A stretch of DNA of 31,863 nt from an uncultured Muribaculaceae bacterium. GTDB lineage: Bacteria; Bacteroidota; Bacteroidia; Bacteroidales; Muribaculaceae. The translations under genes were made by a program, and so were the position numbers. Under the pieces are notes generated by a model, which was not told the DNA's origin, searched no databases, and saw nothing but the letters and a program-made list of their open reading frames with translations. Of this stretch, positions 22,443 through 29,816 are shown in pieces. The DNA is taken from positions 1 through 31,863 of the forward strand of contig CAJUAF010000016.1 of NCBI GenBank assembly GCA_910584365.1, given 5' to 3'. Position 1 is the first letter of the stretch; each line of letters opens with the position of its first letter.

Positions 22443-24899
22443 TCAGTTGACGGGAACGGTCAGTTCGGCGGCTTTCACTCCGGGAGCCGTAGCGCGCAGA
22501 CGCAGGGTGCCGGGAGTCTTGCCCGAACGCAGAATCGCGGTGGCGGCTCCGCTGAAGAGCTTCATCTCGGGATTCTGGAAGGGGAGGATGCAGGTGGGGT
22601 CGCCGTTGGCGGTGGCTTCGAAAGTGCCGGCGCCGTCAACCTTGAACTTCACCAGACGGGAGTCGGTCGGAACGATGTTCCCGTCTTTGTCGGCTACCTG
22701 CACGGTCACGTACAGAAGGTCGTCGCCGTTGGCTTCAAGTGACTTGCGGGCCGGAGTCAGCACCAGGTGGTGGGGCTTGCCGGCGGTGCGGATGGTCTTC
22801 TCGGCGGCGGGATTGCCGGCAGCGTCGTAGGCCACTACCTTCACTTCTCCCGGTTCATAGCGGGTATCCAGCCACATCAGGCGGTAGCGGTTGTAGACCG
22901 TGGAATCGTTCTTCTCGCGCACGCCCTGACTCTTGCCGTTGATGAACAGCTCGGCTTTCGGGAAATTGGTGTAGACGAACACTGGAGTCACTTCCCCTTC
23001 GCGTCCTTTCCAGTTCCAGTGGGGAAGGATGTGGAGGGTGTTGTCCTTGTCGTTCCACTGCGAGCGGTAGAGGTAATAGCGGTCTTTGGGGAGGGATGCC
23101 AGGTCTATGATGCCGAAGACCGAGCTGTGGCTGGGCCATGCGTCGGTATCGTAGGGGGAAGGTTCGCCCAGGTAGTCGAAGCCGGTCCATACGAACTGGC
23201 CTATTACCCAGGGATGGTCATCGTCGCGGGCGAAGTCGAGGTCGGGGAGGTTGGACCAGTCGCAGCTCTCGATGTCATAGCTGTTTGACTGGTTGTCGGG
23301 GTGCATAACCGTGCGGTGGCCGTCCTTGCCGGGGAATTCCACCGGGAAGTGGTAGACGCCGCGGGAGGAGACGGTCGAGGCCGTTTCCGAACCCAGGACA
23401 AGCTGCTGGGGGAGCTTGGCGTAGATGCTGTCGTAGAACTGCGGCTTGTAGTTGAAGCCGGGGATGTCGAGGGCGGCGGCGAAGCCGTTGTCGACCACGG
23501 AGTTGATCTGGTCCATGCCGCAGGTCACCGGACGCGTGGGGTCGAGCCGGTGGACAAGGCCCTGGAGCATCTGGAGTTCATCCATGCCGACGGGGCCCCA
23601 CTGGCTGGGAACCTCGTTGCCGATCGACCACATCACTACGGAAGGATGGTTGCGGTACTGCTCCACCATATTGGTGACATCCTTTTCAGCCCATTCGTTG
23701 AAGACGGCGCCGTAGCCGTTGGGGGATTTCGGACGGAAGCCCCAGTCGTCGAACGGCTCTACCATCATCATCAGGCCCATCTCGTCGCAAAGCTCTACAA
23801 GCTCGGGAGCGGGCATATTGTGGGAGGTGCGGATGGCGTTGACGCCCATGTCTTTCAGTAGTTCAAGCTGATGGCGCAGGGCCGAGCGGTTGACTGCGGC
23901 GCCGAGCGGGCCGAGATCATGATGGTTGCAGACCCCCTTGAACTTGGTCGGCTTGCCGTTGAGGAAGAACCCTTTTTGGGGCACATATTCCAGGGAGCGG
24001 ATGCCGAAGCGGGTAGTATAGGTGTCGAGAGTCTTGCCGTCGAGCGAGAGGGTGGTCTCGGCGGTGTAGAGCGCGGGATTTTCGGGGGACCAGAGGTCGG
24101 GGTTGTCGACCAGGAAGTTCTGGGCGAATTCCTGTCCGCGGGCCACGTAAGTGGAGTTGTCGCGGGCCACTTCCTTGCCGTCGGGAGCGTAGATTACGGT
24201 CTGTACGCCGATTTTATCGCCGTAGGGCCACTGCTCGAACTGACGGGCGCCGTCAATTTTCATCCGGAGGTTCACCGATGCATATTCCTGGGAGACTTTG
24301 GGGGTGGTGACGTAAGTGCCCCAGACAGGGATATGAACCCGGGAGGTTTCGATCAGCTTCACATTGCGGTAGAGTCCGGCGCCGGGATACCAGCGGGAGG
24401 CTTTTTCGTAATTCTCAAGTTCCACCGTCAGATCGTTCTTGCCCGGACGGAGATCCTTGTTGTCGAGATTGATATAGAAAGAATTGTAGCCGTAGGGCCA
24501 CTTGCCGATTTCCTTTCCGTTGAGGATTACGGCGGCGTTGCTCATCGCTCCGTCGAAGACGAGGGTAAAGGCGCGCCCGGTTGTGTCGGGAATCTCGAGG
24601 ACGGTGCGGTAGGTGCCTTTGCCTATAAAGGGGAGGCCGCCGGTGCGTCCTGTTTTGAGAGTCTTCTCGGTCTCGCCGTTCTGCTCCACTGCCACTACCT
24701 GGAGGTCGTTGTCGCGGTCAAAGGGACCGTAGATGGCCCAGTCGTGGGGGACGCGCACCTGCTGCCACTGAGAGGCATCGGTGGCTCTTCCTTTGGTGAA
24801 TTCCCACCCCTCGTTCAGGGTGGTTACGGTCCTCTGCGCTCCGGCGGCGAGAGTTGCCGCACCCAGGGTTATCGCAAACAGTCTGCGTAAGTTTCTCAT
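22443..24899 (-). CDS. Secreted GH2 beta-galactosidase-like glycoside hydrolase
   Basis: An 818-residue exported enzyme of glycoside hydrolase family 2. The signal peptide is clear (RRLFAITLGAATLAAGAQ, cleavage near 20-22). The order is a sugar-binding jelly roll (about 25-190), an Ig-like domain (about 195-300), a TIM barrel (about 305-600) and C-terminal Ig-like domains typical of Bacteroidales GH2 proteins. The acid/base is Glu429 in SIGNEV and the nucleophile Glu505 in VLGSETAS. KGVCNHHDLG and FDDWGFRP are further barrel signatures. Beta-galactosidase is the most likely activity, but GH2 also covers glucuronidases, mannosidases and others. No SusC/SusD pair is in the window, so the target glycan is unknown. 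A good promoter lies 90-125 bp upstream. Confidence 0.92.
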   Translation of the reverse strand: MRNLRRLFAITLGAATLAAGAQRTVTTLNEGWEFTKGRATDASQWQQVRVPHDWAIYGPFDRDNDLQVVAVEQNGETEKTLKTGRTGGLPFIGKGTYRTVLEIPDTTGRAFTLVFDGAMSNAAVILNGKEIGKWPYGYNSFYINLDNKDLRPGKNDLTVELENYEKASRWYPGAGLYRNVKLIETSRVHIPVWGTYVTTPKVSQEYASVNLRMKIDGARQFEQWPYGDKIGVQTVIYAPDGKEVARDNSTYVARGQEFAQNFLVDNPDLWSPENPALYTAETTLSLDGKTLDTYTTRFGIRSLEYVPQKGFFLNGKPTKFKGVCNHHDLGPLGAAVNRSALRHQLELLKDMGVNAIRTSHNMPAPELVELCDEMGLMMMVEPFDDWGFRPKSPNGYGAVFNEWAEKDVTNMVEQYRNHPSVVMWSIGNEVPSQWGPVGMDELQMLQGLVHRLDPTRPVTCGMDQINSVVDNGFAAALDIPGFNYKPQFYDSIYAKLPQQLVLGSETASTVSSRGVYHFPVEFPGKDGHRTVMHPDNQSNSYDIESCDWSNLPDLDFARDDDHPWVIGQFVWTGFDYLGEPSPYDTDAWPSHSSVFGIIDLASLPKDRYYLYRSQWNDKDNTLHILPHWNWKGREGEVTPVFVYTNFPKAELFINGKSQGVREKNDSTVYNRYRLMWLDTRYEPGEVKVVAYDAAGNPAAEKTIRTAGKPHHLVLTPARKSLEANGDDLLYVTVQVADKDGNIVPTDSRLVKFKVDGAGTFEATANGDPTCILPFQNPEMKLFSGAATAILRSGKTPGTLRLRATAPGVKAAELTVPVN

Positions 24900-24990
24900 G
24901 ATAATATGTTAAATTATTTTGTTTCTGTATTAAAGTACGTGGTTCGGGAAGAGATGTTATACGGGATGTCGGTTTTTTTGAAACTCTTTC

Positions 24991-25023
24991 GCAAATTTAA
25001 CAAAAACCGGCCGGATATACAAA
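24991..25023 (-). promoter_or_regulatory. Promoter of the GH2 gene
   Basis: On the minus strand TTTG (25020-25023) is followed after exactly 20 bp by TAAATTTGC (24991-24999), a full match to the Bacteroidetes TTTG-N20-TAnnTTTG promoter. It predicts a leader of about 85 nt before the ATG at 24899. Confidence 0.72.
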
Positions 25024-25036
25024 TAAACCGGGACGC

Positions 25037-25408
25037 TTACTTCATGAAAACGAAATATACGGCAAGAATCAGGCAGACGAAAGCAGCAAAGTGGTTCCAG
25101 TGGAGCGACTCTCCCCGGAAGAAAACTACCGTGAAGACGGTGAAGATTACCAGGGTGATTGCCTCCTGGATAACTTTGAGTTGCATCAGTGAGAACGGAC
25201 CGCCGTTTCCCTGGAAGCCGATGCGGTTGGCCGGCACCTGGCAACTGTATTCCAGCAGCGCTATTCCCCACGAGACAAGGATGACGATATAAAGGGGAGT
25301 GCTGGAGGTGAATATTTTCATATCCTGGAGCTTCAGGTGGCCGTACCAGGCGAAGGTCATGAATATGTTGGAGATTATCAGGAGTCCTATTGTAAGCCAT
25401 GCGTTCAT
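25037..25408 (-). CDS. DUF486/DMT-type small membrane protein
   Basis: A 123-residue integral membrane protein with four hydrophobic helices (about 4-22, 38-56, 76-98, 106-122). The segments LLIISNIFMTFAWYGHL, VSWGIALLEYSCQVPANRIG and QLKVIQEAITLVIF match the DUF486 family, placed in the drug/metabolite transporter superfamily. Transport substrate is not known for this family. The ATG at 25408 is chosen because the first helix starts directly after it and an upstream in-frame ATG at 25474 overlaps a -7 promoter box. It is a single-gene unit, divergent from the tRNA. Confidence 0.85.
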   Translation of the reverse strand: MNAWLTIGLLIISNIFMTFAWYGHLKLQDMKIFTSSTPLYIVILVSWGIALLEYSCQVPANRIGFQGNGGPFSLMQLKVIQEAITLVIFTVFTVVFFRGESLHWNHFAAFVCLILAVYFVFMK

Positions 25409-25470
25409 AATCAGGTGTCTGTTAAGGGGTTTCTGATGCGGTGCGGACTCCGGCAATGGATTCCGCGGGT

Positions 25471-25479
25471 GCAAAGTTA
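25471..25479 (-). promoter_or_regulatory. -7 box for the DUF486 gene
   Basis: TAACTTTGC on the minus strand is a perfect -7 box, giving a leader of about 57-60 nt to the ATG at 25408. I see no -33 TTTG at the expected place. Confidence 0.5.
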
Positions 25480-25541
25480 CTCATTCCCGGGCTTATTTTT
25501 CAGGATAATGAAGAAAATTTTGATAAAAAGTTGCCGAAAAA

Positions 25542-25574
25542 TTTGGAGGATTGGAAAAAAGTGCCTACCTTTGC
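25542..25574 (+). promoter_or_regulatory. Promoter of the tRNA-Pro transcript
   Basis: TTTG (25542-25545), a 20-bp spacer and TACCTTTGC (25566-25574) match the Bacteroidetes promoter consensus fully. The tRNA begins about 105 nt after the predicted start, leaving a noncoding leader with small hairpins such as ATCAG/CTGAT. Confidence 0.75.
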
Positions 25575-25683
25575 ATCGCTTTTGGAAATCAGGCCGCTGA
25601 TTGAGATGCCGCAAGGCACGGGCTTCAAAGGAAGTTTTCGACCCTCGGGCCGATGGTCAGTGAAAAATGTTTGATTGCTTAAT

Positions 25684-25757
25684 CGGGGTGTAGCTCAGTT
25701 GGTTAGAGTACGCGTCTGGGGGGCGTGAGGTCGCTAGTTCGAGTCTAGTCACCCCGA
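25684..25757 (+). tRNA. tRNA-Pro(GGG)
   Basis: A complete cloverleaf can be folded. The acceptor stem is CGGGGTG/CACCCCG with discriminator A, the D arm GCTC/GAGT, and the anticodon stem CGCGT/GCGTG around the loop CTGGGGG. The T arm is GCTAG-TTCGAGT-CTAGT. The anticodon GGG is at 25718-25720 and is followed by G37, as in proline tRNAs, and C1-G72 is also typical of them. It reads CCC and CCU. The 3' CCA is not encoded. Confidence 0.95.
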
Positions 25758-25764
25758 CAAAAGC

Positions 25765-25811
25765 AAAGAGTTGGAAACAAAGGAGTAATCCTCGATTCCA
25801 ACTCTTTTTTT
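25765..25811 (+). terminator. Terminator after tRNA-Pro
   Basis: AAAGAGTTGGAA (25765-25776) pairs with TTCCAACTCTTT (25796-25807), a 12-bp stem that runs into a tract of seven T. It begins 8 bp after the tRNA and ends 24 bp before the next ATG. Confidence 0.88.
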
Positions 25812-25834
25812 ATTTTAATACTCCTTACTGAACA

Positions 25835-26935
25835 ATGGCAAAGGTCGGTGACATAGTAAGATTTCTCAGTTCCACCGGTGGCGGACGAATCGTGAAGATC
25901 GAGGGCAATATAGCCCATGTTGAAGAACAGGACGGCTTCGAGACGCCGGTGCTGCTCAAGGAGCTTGTCGTGGTTACCCCGGCGGGCGAGACCGCCGCGC
26001 GCAAAGACGCTTTCGGGGGAACCGTCCAGACTGCCCAGCGCAAGGAGGCGGAACGTCAGTCGAAATTCGTGGCGACAAAGATGCCCGACGCCGAAGTGGC
26101 TCCGGAGGTAGAGGAAACGGTCACGGGGGACAGCATCAATCTGGTCCTCGGATTCCAGCCGGTAGAAATCAAACACCTGTCGACAACCACCTACGAGGCT
26201 TATCTTGTCAACGATTCCAATTATTTCCTTTATTTCACCTTCCTGAGCCGCGCCGACGGCGACAAGGGATGGACGACCCGCTTCGCCGGAATCGTGGAAC
26301 CGAATATCCAGCTTTTCCTTGAGGAGCTGGACCGCGATCAGGCGGGACGGCTCGACCGGATTGCCGTGCAGTATGTGGCCTTCAAGCGCGACAAGGAATT
26401 TGCCCTCAAGGCTCCGGTAGCCGTGGAGCGTCCGCTGGATGTCACCAAGTTCTTCAAGCTCCATTGCTTCCATGACAATCCTTATTTCGATACGCCGGTG
26501 ATTGCGGTCGATATCGTCCGGGACGATGTGCCCCAACGTCCGATGTCGATTGATTCCTCCTCCCTGGAGGACGCCATACGCCTGAAAAGGCGCGAGGACA
26601 GCCGCCCGGCGCGCCAGCCGGTGCGTCGCCGCGAGTCGCACAAGGAGGAGCCGCTGGTGGTGGACCTTCATATCGGCGAACTGCTCGACAACACCCGCGG
26701 GATGTCGAATTCCGAAATTCTCAATTATCAGATTGACACATTCCGCAAGGTCATGGATGAGAATCTCCGCACTCCCGGAAAAAAGATTGTCTTTATCCAC
26801 GGCAAGGGGGAGGGTGTGCTGCGGCAGGCGCTCATGAAGGAACTCAAATACCGCTACAAGGGTCATGATGTCCAGGATGCGTCGTTCCGCGAATACGGTT
26901 ACGGCGCCACCCAGGTAACCATCCGTCATATATGA
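25835..26935 (+). CDS. DUF2027-Smr domain protein
   Basis: A 366-residue cytoplasmic protein. The N-terminal part (MAKVGDIVRFLSSTGGGRIVKI, then PVLLKELVVV) is a small beta domain of the DUF2027 type, followed by a middle beta-rich domain. The C-terminal Smr domain has VDLHI (276-280) and HGKGEG (322-327). Smr domains, related to the MutS2 C-terminus, bind or cut nucleic acid; stand-alone members in other bacteria have been linked to ribosome rescue. The role of this Bacteroidetes architecture is not established. Its TGA overlaps the next ATG by 4 bp, so it is translationally coupled to the ferredoxin gene. The ATG follows the tRNA terminator closely, leaving little room for its own promoter. 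Confidence 0.88.
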   Translation: MAKVGDIVRFLSSTGGGRIVKIEGNIAHVEEQDGFETPVLLKELVVVTPAGETAARKDAFGGTVQTAQRKEAERQSKFVATKMPDAEVAPEVEETVTGDSINLVLGFQPVEIKHLSTTTYEAYLVNDSNYFLYFTFLSRADGDKGWTTRFAGIVEPNIQLFLEELDRDQAGRLDRIAVQYVAFKRDKEFALKAPVAVERPLDVTKFFKLHCFHDNPYFDTPVIAVDIVRDDVPQRPMSIDSSSLEDAIRLKRREDSRPARQPVRRRESHKEEPLVVDLHIGELLDNTRGMSNSEILNYQIDTFRKVMDENLRTPGKKIVFIHGKGEGVLRQALMKELKYRYKGHDVQDASFREYGYGATQVTIRHI

Positions 26936-27774
26936 TTATCTACTTTTCAGGAACAGGCAATTCCCGCGCGGTGGCCTGGGAGCTTCACCGGCGCTTCTTT
27001 CCCGGCGACGATGCCGGGAAGATGCTCTGCGAACTGTCGGGGGCGCGGTTGCTGTATCCTGACAGGCAGTTGCTGACGGCGGAGGACAACGAACTTATCC
27101 TCTGGGTGTTTCCGATCTACAGCTGGGGCGTACCCCCGATGGTGAACCGCTTCATCGACAAGGTGCGCTACAAAAATGCCGAGAATGGACGCCATTACAT
27201 GGTCTGCACCTGCGGCGACGATGTAGGTCGCGCCGATGACCAGTGGCGGCAGCATATCGGCCGCCGCAGCTGGATACCCCGCGGAGCTTTCTCGGTAATC
27301 ATGCCGAACACCTACGTCTGCATGAAGGGGTTCGACGTTGACCCCGACTATGTCGCCGCCGGAAAAATAGCCGCGATGCTCGGTCGCCTCGATGAAATCT
27401 GCGGTGCAATCGGCCGCGGATTCGCCGACAGCGATGTCACCCGCGGGAGCTGGGCATGGATGAAGACCAATGTGGTCTATCCTCTGTTCCGGGCCTTCAA
27501 GATGTCCCCGCTCCCTTTCCGGGCTGATCCGGCGACCTGTACCCGGTGCGGACTTTGCGCCCGTGGATGCCCCACCCTGAATATCTCCCTGAAGAAGGCT
27601 GAGACAGACGATGCCGGGGGCAGCCTCCCCATGGGCCGAAGCGCTCTGAATCCGCCCCAGTGGGGTCCTGTCTGCACGATGTGTCTCCGCTGTTACCATA
27701 ACTGCCCGGTCCATGCAATCTCCTACGGCAAGGAGACCGACGGGAAGGGACAGTACCGTTTCCCTGCGGAATAA
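26932..27774 (+). CDS. EFR1-type ferredoxin with flavodoxin-like domain
   Basis: A 280-residue protein with a flavodoxin-like N-terminal domain and a C-terminal 2x[4Fe-4S] ferredoxin. MIIYFSGTGNSRAVA (1-15) is the FMN phosphate-binding loop, and FPIYSWGVPP is a second flavin-contact segment. The cluster ligands are Cys203, 206, 209, 213 (CTRCGLCARGCP) and Cys248, 251, 254, 258 (CTMCLRCYHNCP). It is a cytoplasmic electron carrier whose partner is unknown. ATGA overlap with the Smr gene shows coupling, although no functional link between the two is known to me. The start is set by that overlap and by the fold beginning at residue 1. Confidence 0.92.
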   Translation: MIIYFSGTGNSRAVAWELHRRFFPGDDAGKMLCELSGARLLYPDRQLLTAEDNELILWVFPIYSWGVPPMVNRFIDKVRYKNAENGRHYMVCTCGDDVGRADDQWRQHIGRRSWIPRGAFSVIMPNTYVCMKGFDVDPDYVAAGKIAAMLGRLDEICGAIGRGFADSDVTRGSWAWMKTNVVYPLFRAFKMSPLPFRADPATCTRCGLCARGCPTLNISLKKAETDDAGGSLPMGRSALNPPQWGPVCTMCLRCYHNCPVHAISYGKETDGKGQYRFPAE

Positions 27775-27846
27775 TACGCCCCGAGGTTTGCTGCACGTCA
27801 GCATAGAACGTTCATCTGAAATATTTATCTAATATCATCTGAAAAA

Positions 27847-29685
27847 ATGAAGTTTTTTACAAAGACCGCACTGTCAGTGCTTCTCGCGTCGGCGGCCACC
27901 TCTTCCGCAGGTGCTATCGGCTGGCCGGCCAATTACGAGGGTGTCATGCTCCAGGGTTTTTACTGGGACTCCTACACTGACACCAAATGGACCAATCTCG
28001 AGTCTAAAGCCGACGAATACAGCAAGTATTTCAAACTAATCTGGATTCCCAACAGCGGACGTTGCGCTCCCGACGGCAACAAGAACATGGGATATATGCC
28101 TCAGTACTGGTTCTCCAATCACAACTCTTCGTTCGGCACGGAGACCCAACTGCGCCACATGATCAACACCTACAAGGAGAAAGGCGTGGGCTTTATCGCC
28201 GACGTGGTCATCAACCACCGTAACGGAGTAACAAACTGGGCCGACTTCCCGACAGAACAATGGAACGGCCAGACCTGGCATATCGGTCCGGAGGGAATCT
28301 GCTGCAATGACGAGCTTGCCAATGCTTCCGGGCAGGTCAAGCCTACCGGTGCCTACGATACCGGTGATAATTTCGACGGCTGCCGCGACCTGGACCACAC
28401 CAACGCCAACGTGCAGAACAACTGTAAGAATTATTGCAAGTTCCTCCTCGAAGACCTCGGTTATGCAGGCTTTCGTTACGATATGGTCAAGGGTTACGGC
28501 GGCCAGTACAACAAAATCTACAACCAATATTCCAGACCGACATATTCCGTCGGGGAATACTGGGATGCCAGCTATGATGCCGTGGCCGGCTGGATTGATG
28601 CCACCGGCAAGGAATCGGCTGCTTTCGACTTCCCGTGCAAGTATGCCATCAACTCGGCGTTTAGTAAAAACGACATGACTCAGCTGGTATGGAAAGCCAA
28701 CGGTGTCACCGACCAGCCCGCCGGAATGATTCATTTCGGATACAGCCAGCTGGCCGTTACGTTTGTCGACAATCACGATACCTACCGCGACGGCAGCAAG
28801 TTTACCGACGACGCCCATGTCCCCGCCGCAAACGCCTTCATACTGATGAGCCCGGGCACCCCCTGCGTTTTCCTGCCTCATTACCAGCAGCACAAGGCCG
28901 CGATCCAGGCCCTGATCAATATACGTAACGCCGCCGGAATCCATAACAACTCAGTGGTTAATGTGCTGAAATCCACCAGTAACTGCTATATGGCCGAAGT
29001 GACCGGTTCCAAAGGTAAGGCCGTCGTCAAAATCGGCAGCGCCTGGGACTCTCCTTCCGGCTATTCCGACTCCGACATCAAGGCTTCGGGTCAGGATTAC
29101 TGCGTGTGGTTCAAAGGCAACGTTCAGGGCGGTGGCGACGAAGTGGAGATGCCCGAGAAACTTTATGTACTGGGCAATCTTGAAAGCGGCCACTGGCAGA
29201 CCCACCAGGGCGTTGAAATGACCAAATCCGGCACTTCCTTCGTGGCCAGAAACGTGAAGCTCGTTCTCGCCGACAAGGAAACCCACAGTTTCTTTACGTT
29301 CGTTACCGCCCTCTCCGAAACCCCGAATGACTGGGATGCTGTCAACAATGGCGGTGACCGCTACGGCGCCACCTCCAAAGATACTCCCATCAACCTTGAA
29401 GAGCCTTCGGCCATGCAGCGCTATAAGGTCAACGTCGACGCCTCCGCCGCCCAGTCCTGGAAAATTCCCGCCGGCACCTACGACCTGGCTGCTGACTTCA
29501 AAAACATGAAAGTCACCGCCTATCATGCCGGTACCCTGAGCGCCGTTGAAGTAGAATATGTCGACCCCGCCGACTCGGCAACCCCCATATACTACAACCT
29601 CCAGGGTGTCCGCGTCTCCGACCCCGCTCCAGGCCTCTATATCGTAGTCCGCGGCTCCCGTGTGACTAAAGAATACCTCCGCTGA
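27847..29685 (+). CDS. Secreted GH13 alpha-amylase with C-terminal binding and tail domains
   Basis: A 612-residue exported alpha-amylase that should hydrolyse alpha-1,4 links in starch-like glucans. The signal peptide is residues 1-23. The GH13 barrel shows DVVINH (119-124), the nucleophile Asp212 (GFRYDMVKGY), the acid/base Glu237 (SVGEYWD) and the transition-state Asp308 (FVDNHD). Residues 436-520 (KLYVLGNLESGHWQTHQGVEM) look like a SusE/SusF-type starch-binding module. The last 32 residues (YYNLQGVRV, then GLYIV, then VTKEYLR) match the C-terminal tail common on secreted Bacteroidales proteins and close to type IX secretion sorting domains. The gene has no Sus neighbours. A strong hairpin follows it. 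Confidence 0.93.
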   Translation: MKFFTKTALSVLLASAATSSAGAIGWPANYEGVMLQGFYWDSYTDTKWTNLESKADEYSKYFKLIWIPNSGRCAPDGNKNMGYMPQYWFSNHNSSFGTETQLRHMINTYKEKGVGFIADVVINHRNGVTNWADFPTEQWNGQTWHIGPEGICCNDELANASGQVKPTGAYDTGDNFDGCRDLDHTNANVQNNCKNYCKFLLEDLGYAGFRYDMVKGYGGQYNKIYNQYSRPTYSVGEYWDASYDAVAGWIDATGKESAAFDFPCKYAINSAFSKNDMTQLVWKANGVTDQPAGMIHFGYSQLAVTFVDNHDTYRDGSKFTDDAHVPAANAFILMSPGTPCVFLPHYQQHKAAIQALINIRNAAGIHNNSVVNVLKSTSNCYMAEVTGSKGKAVVKIGSAWDSPSGYSDSDIKASGQDYCVWFKGNVQGGGDEVEMPEKLYVLGNLESGHWQTHQGVEMTKSGTSFVARNVKLVLADKETHSFFTFVTALSETPNDWDAVNNGGDRYGATSKDTPINLEEPSAMQRYKVNVDASAAQSWKIPAGTYDLAADFKNMKVTAYHAGTLSAVEVEYVDPADSATPIYYNLQGVRVSDPAPGLYIVVRGSRVTKEYLR

Positions 29686-29746
29686 TCTCCGGATCGCCAC
29701 GATTCCCCGATTCCCGGAATATCCCCCCGAGTTCTCTTAAACATAG

Positions 29747-29791
29747 AATTCCCCTGCCGCGCTCCTTTTGCCGCGGCAGGGGAATTGTTTT
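29747..29791 (+). terminator. Terminator after the amylase gene
   Basis: AATTCCCCTGCCGCG (29747-29761) and CGCGGCAGGGGAATT (29772-29786) form a perfect 15-bp stem with a 10-nt loop, followed by GTTTT on the plus strand. It lies between convergent genes and may also slow transcription on the minus strand, where the T content after the stem is poorer. Confidence 0.78.
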
Positions 29792-29816
29792 CCGGTCGTC
29801 CTCCGACCGCTCCCGT

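Noticed and set aside
22767..24890. Several open frames antisense to the GH2 gene
   Set aside because: They are fragments opposite a full-length enzyme with catalytic residues intact.
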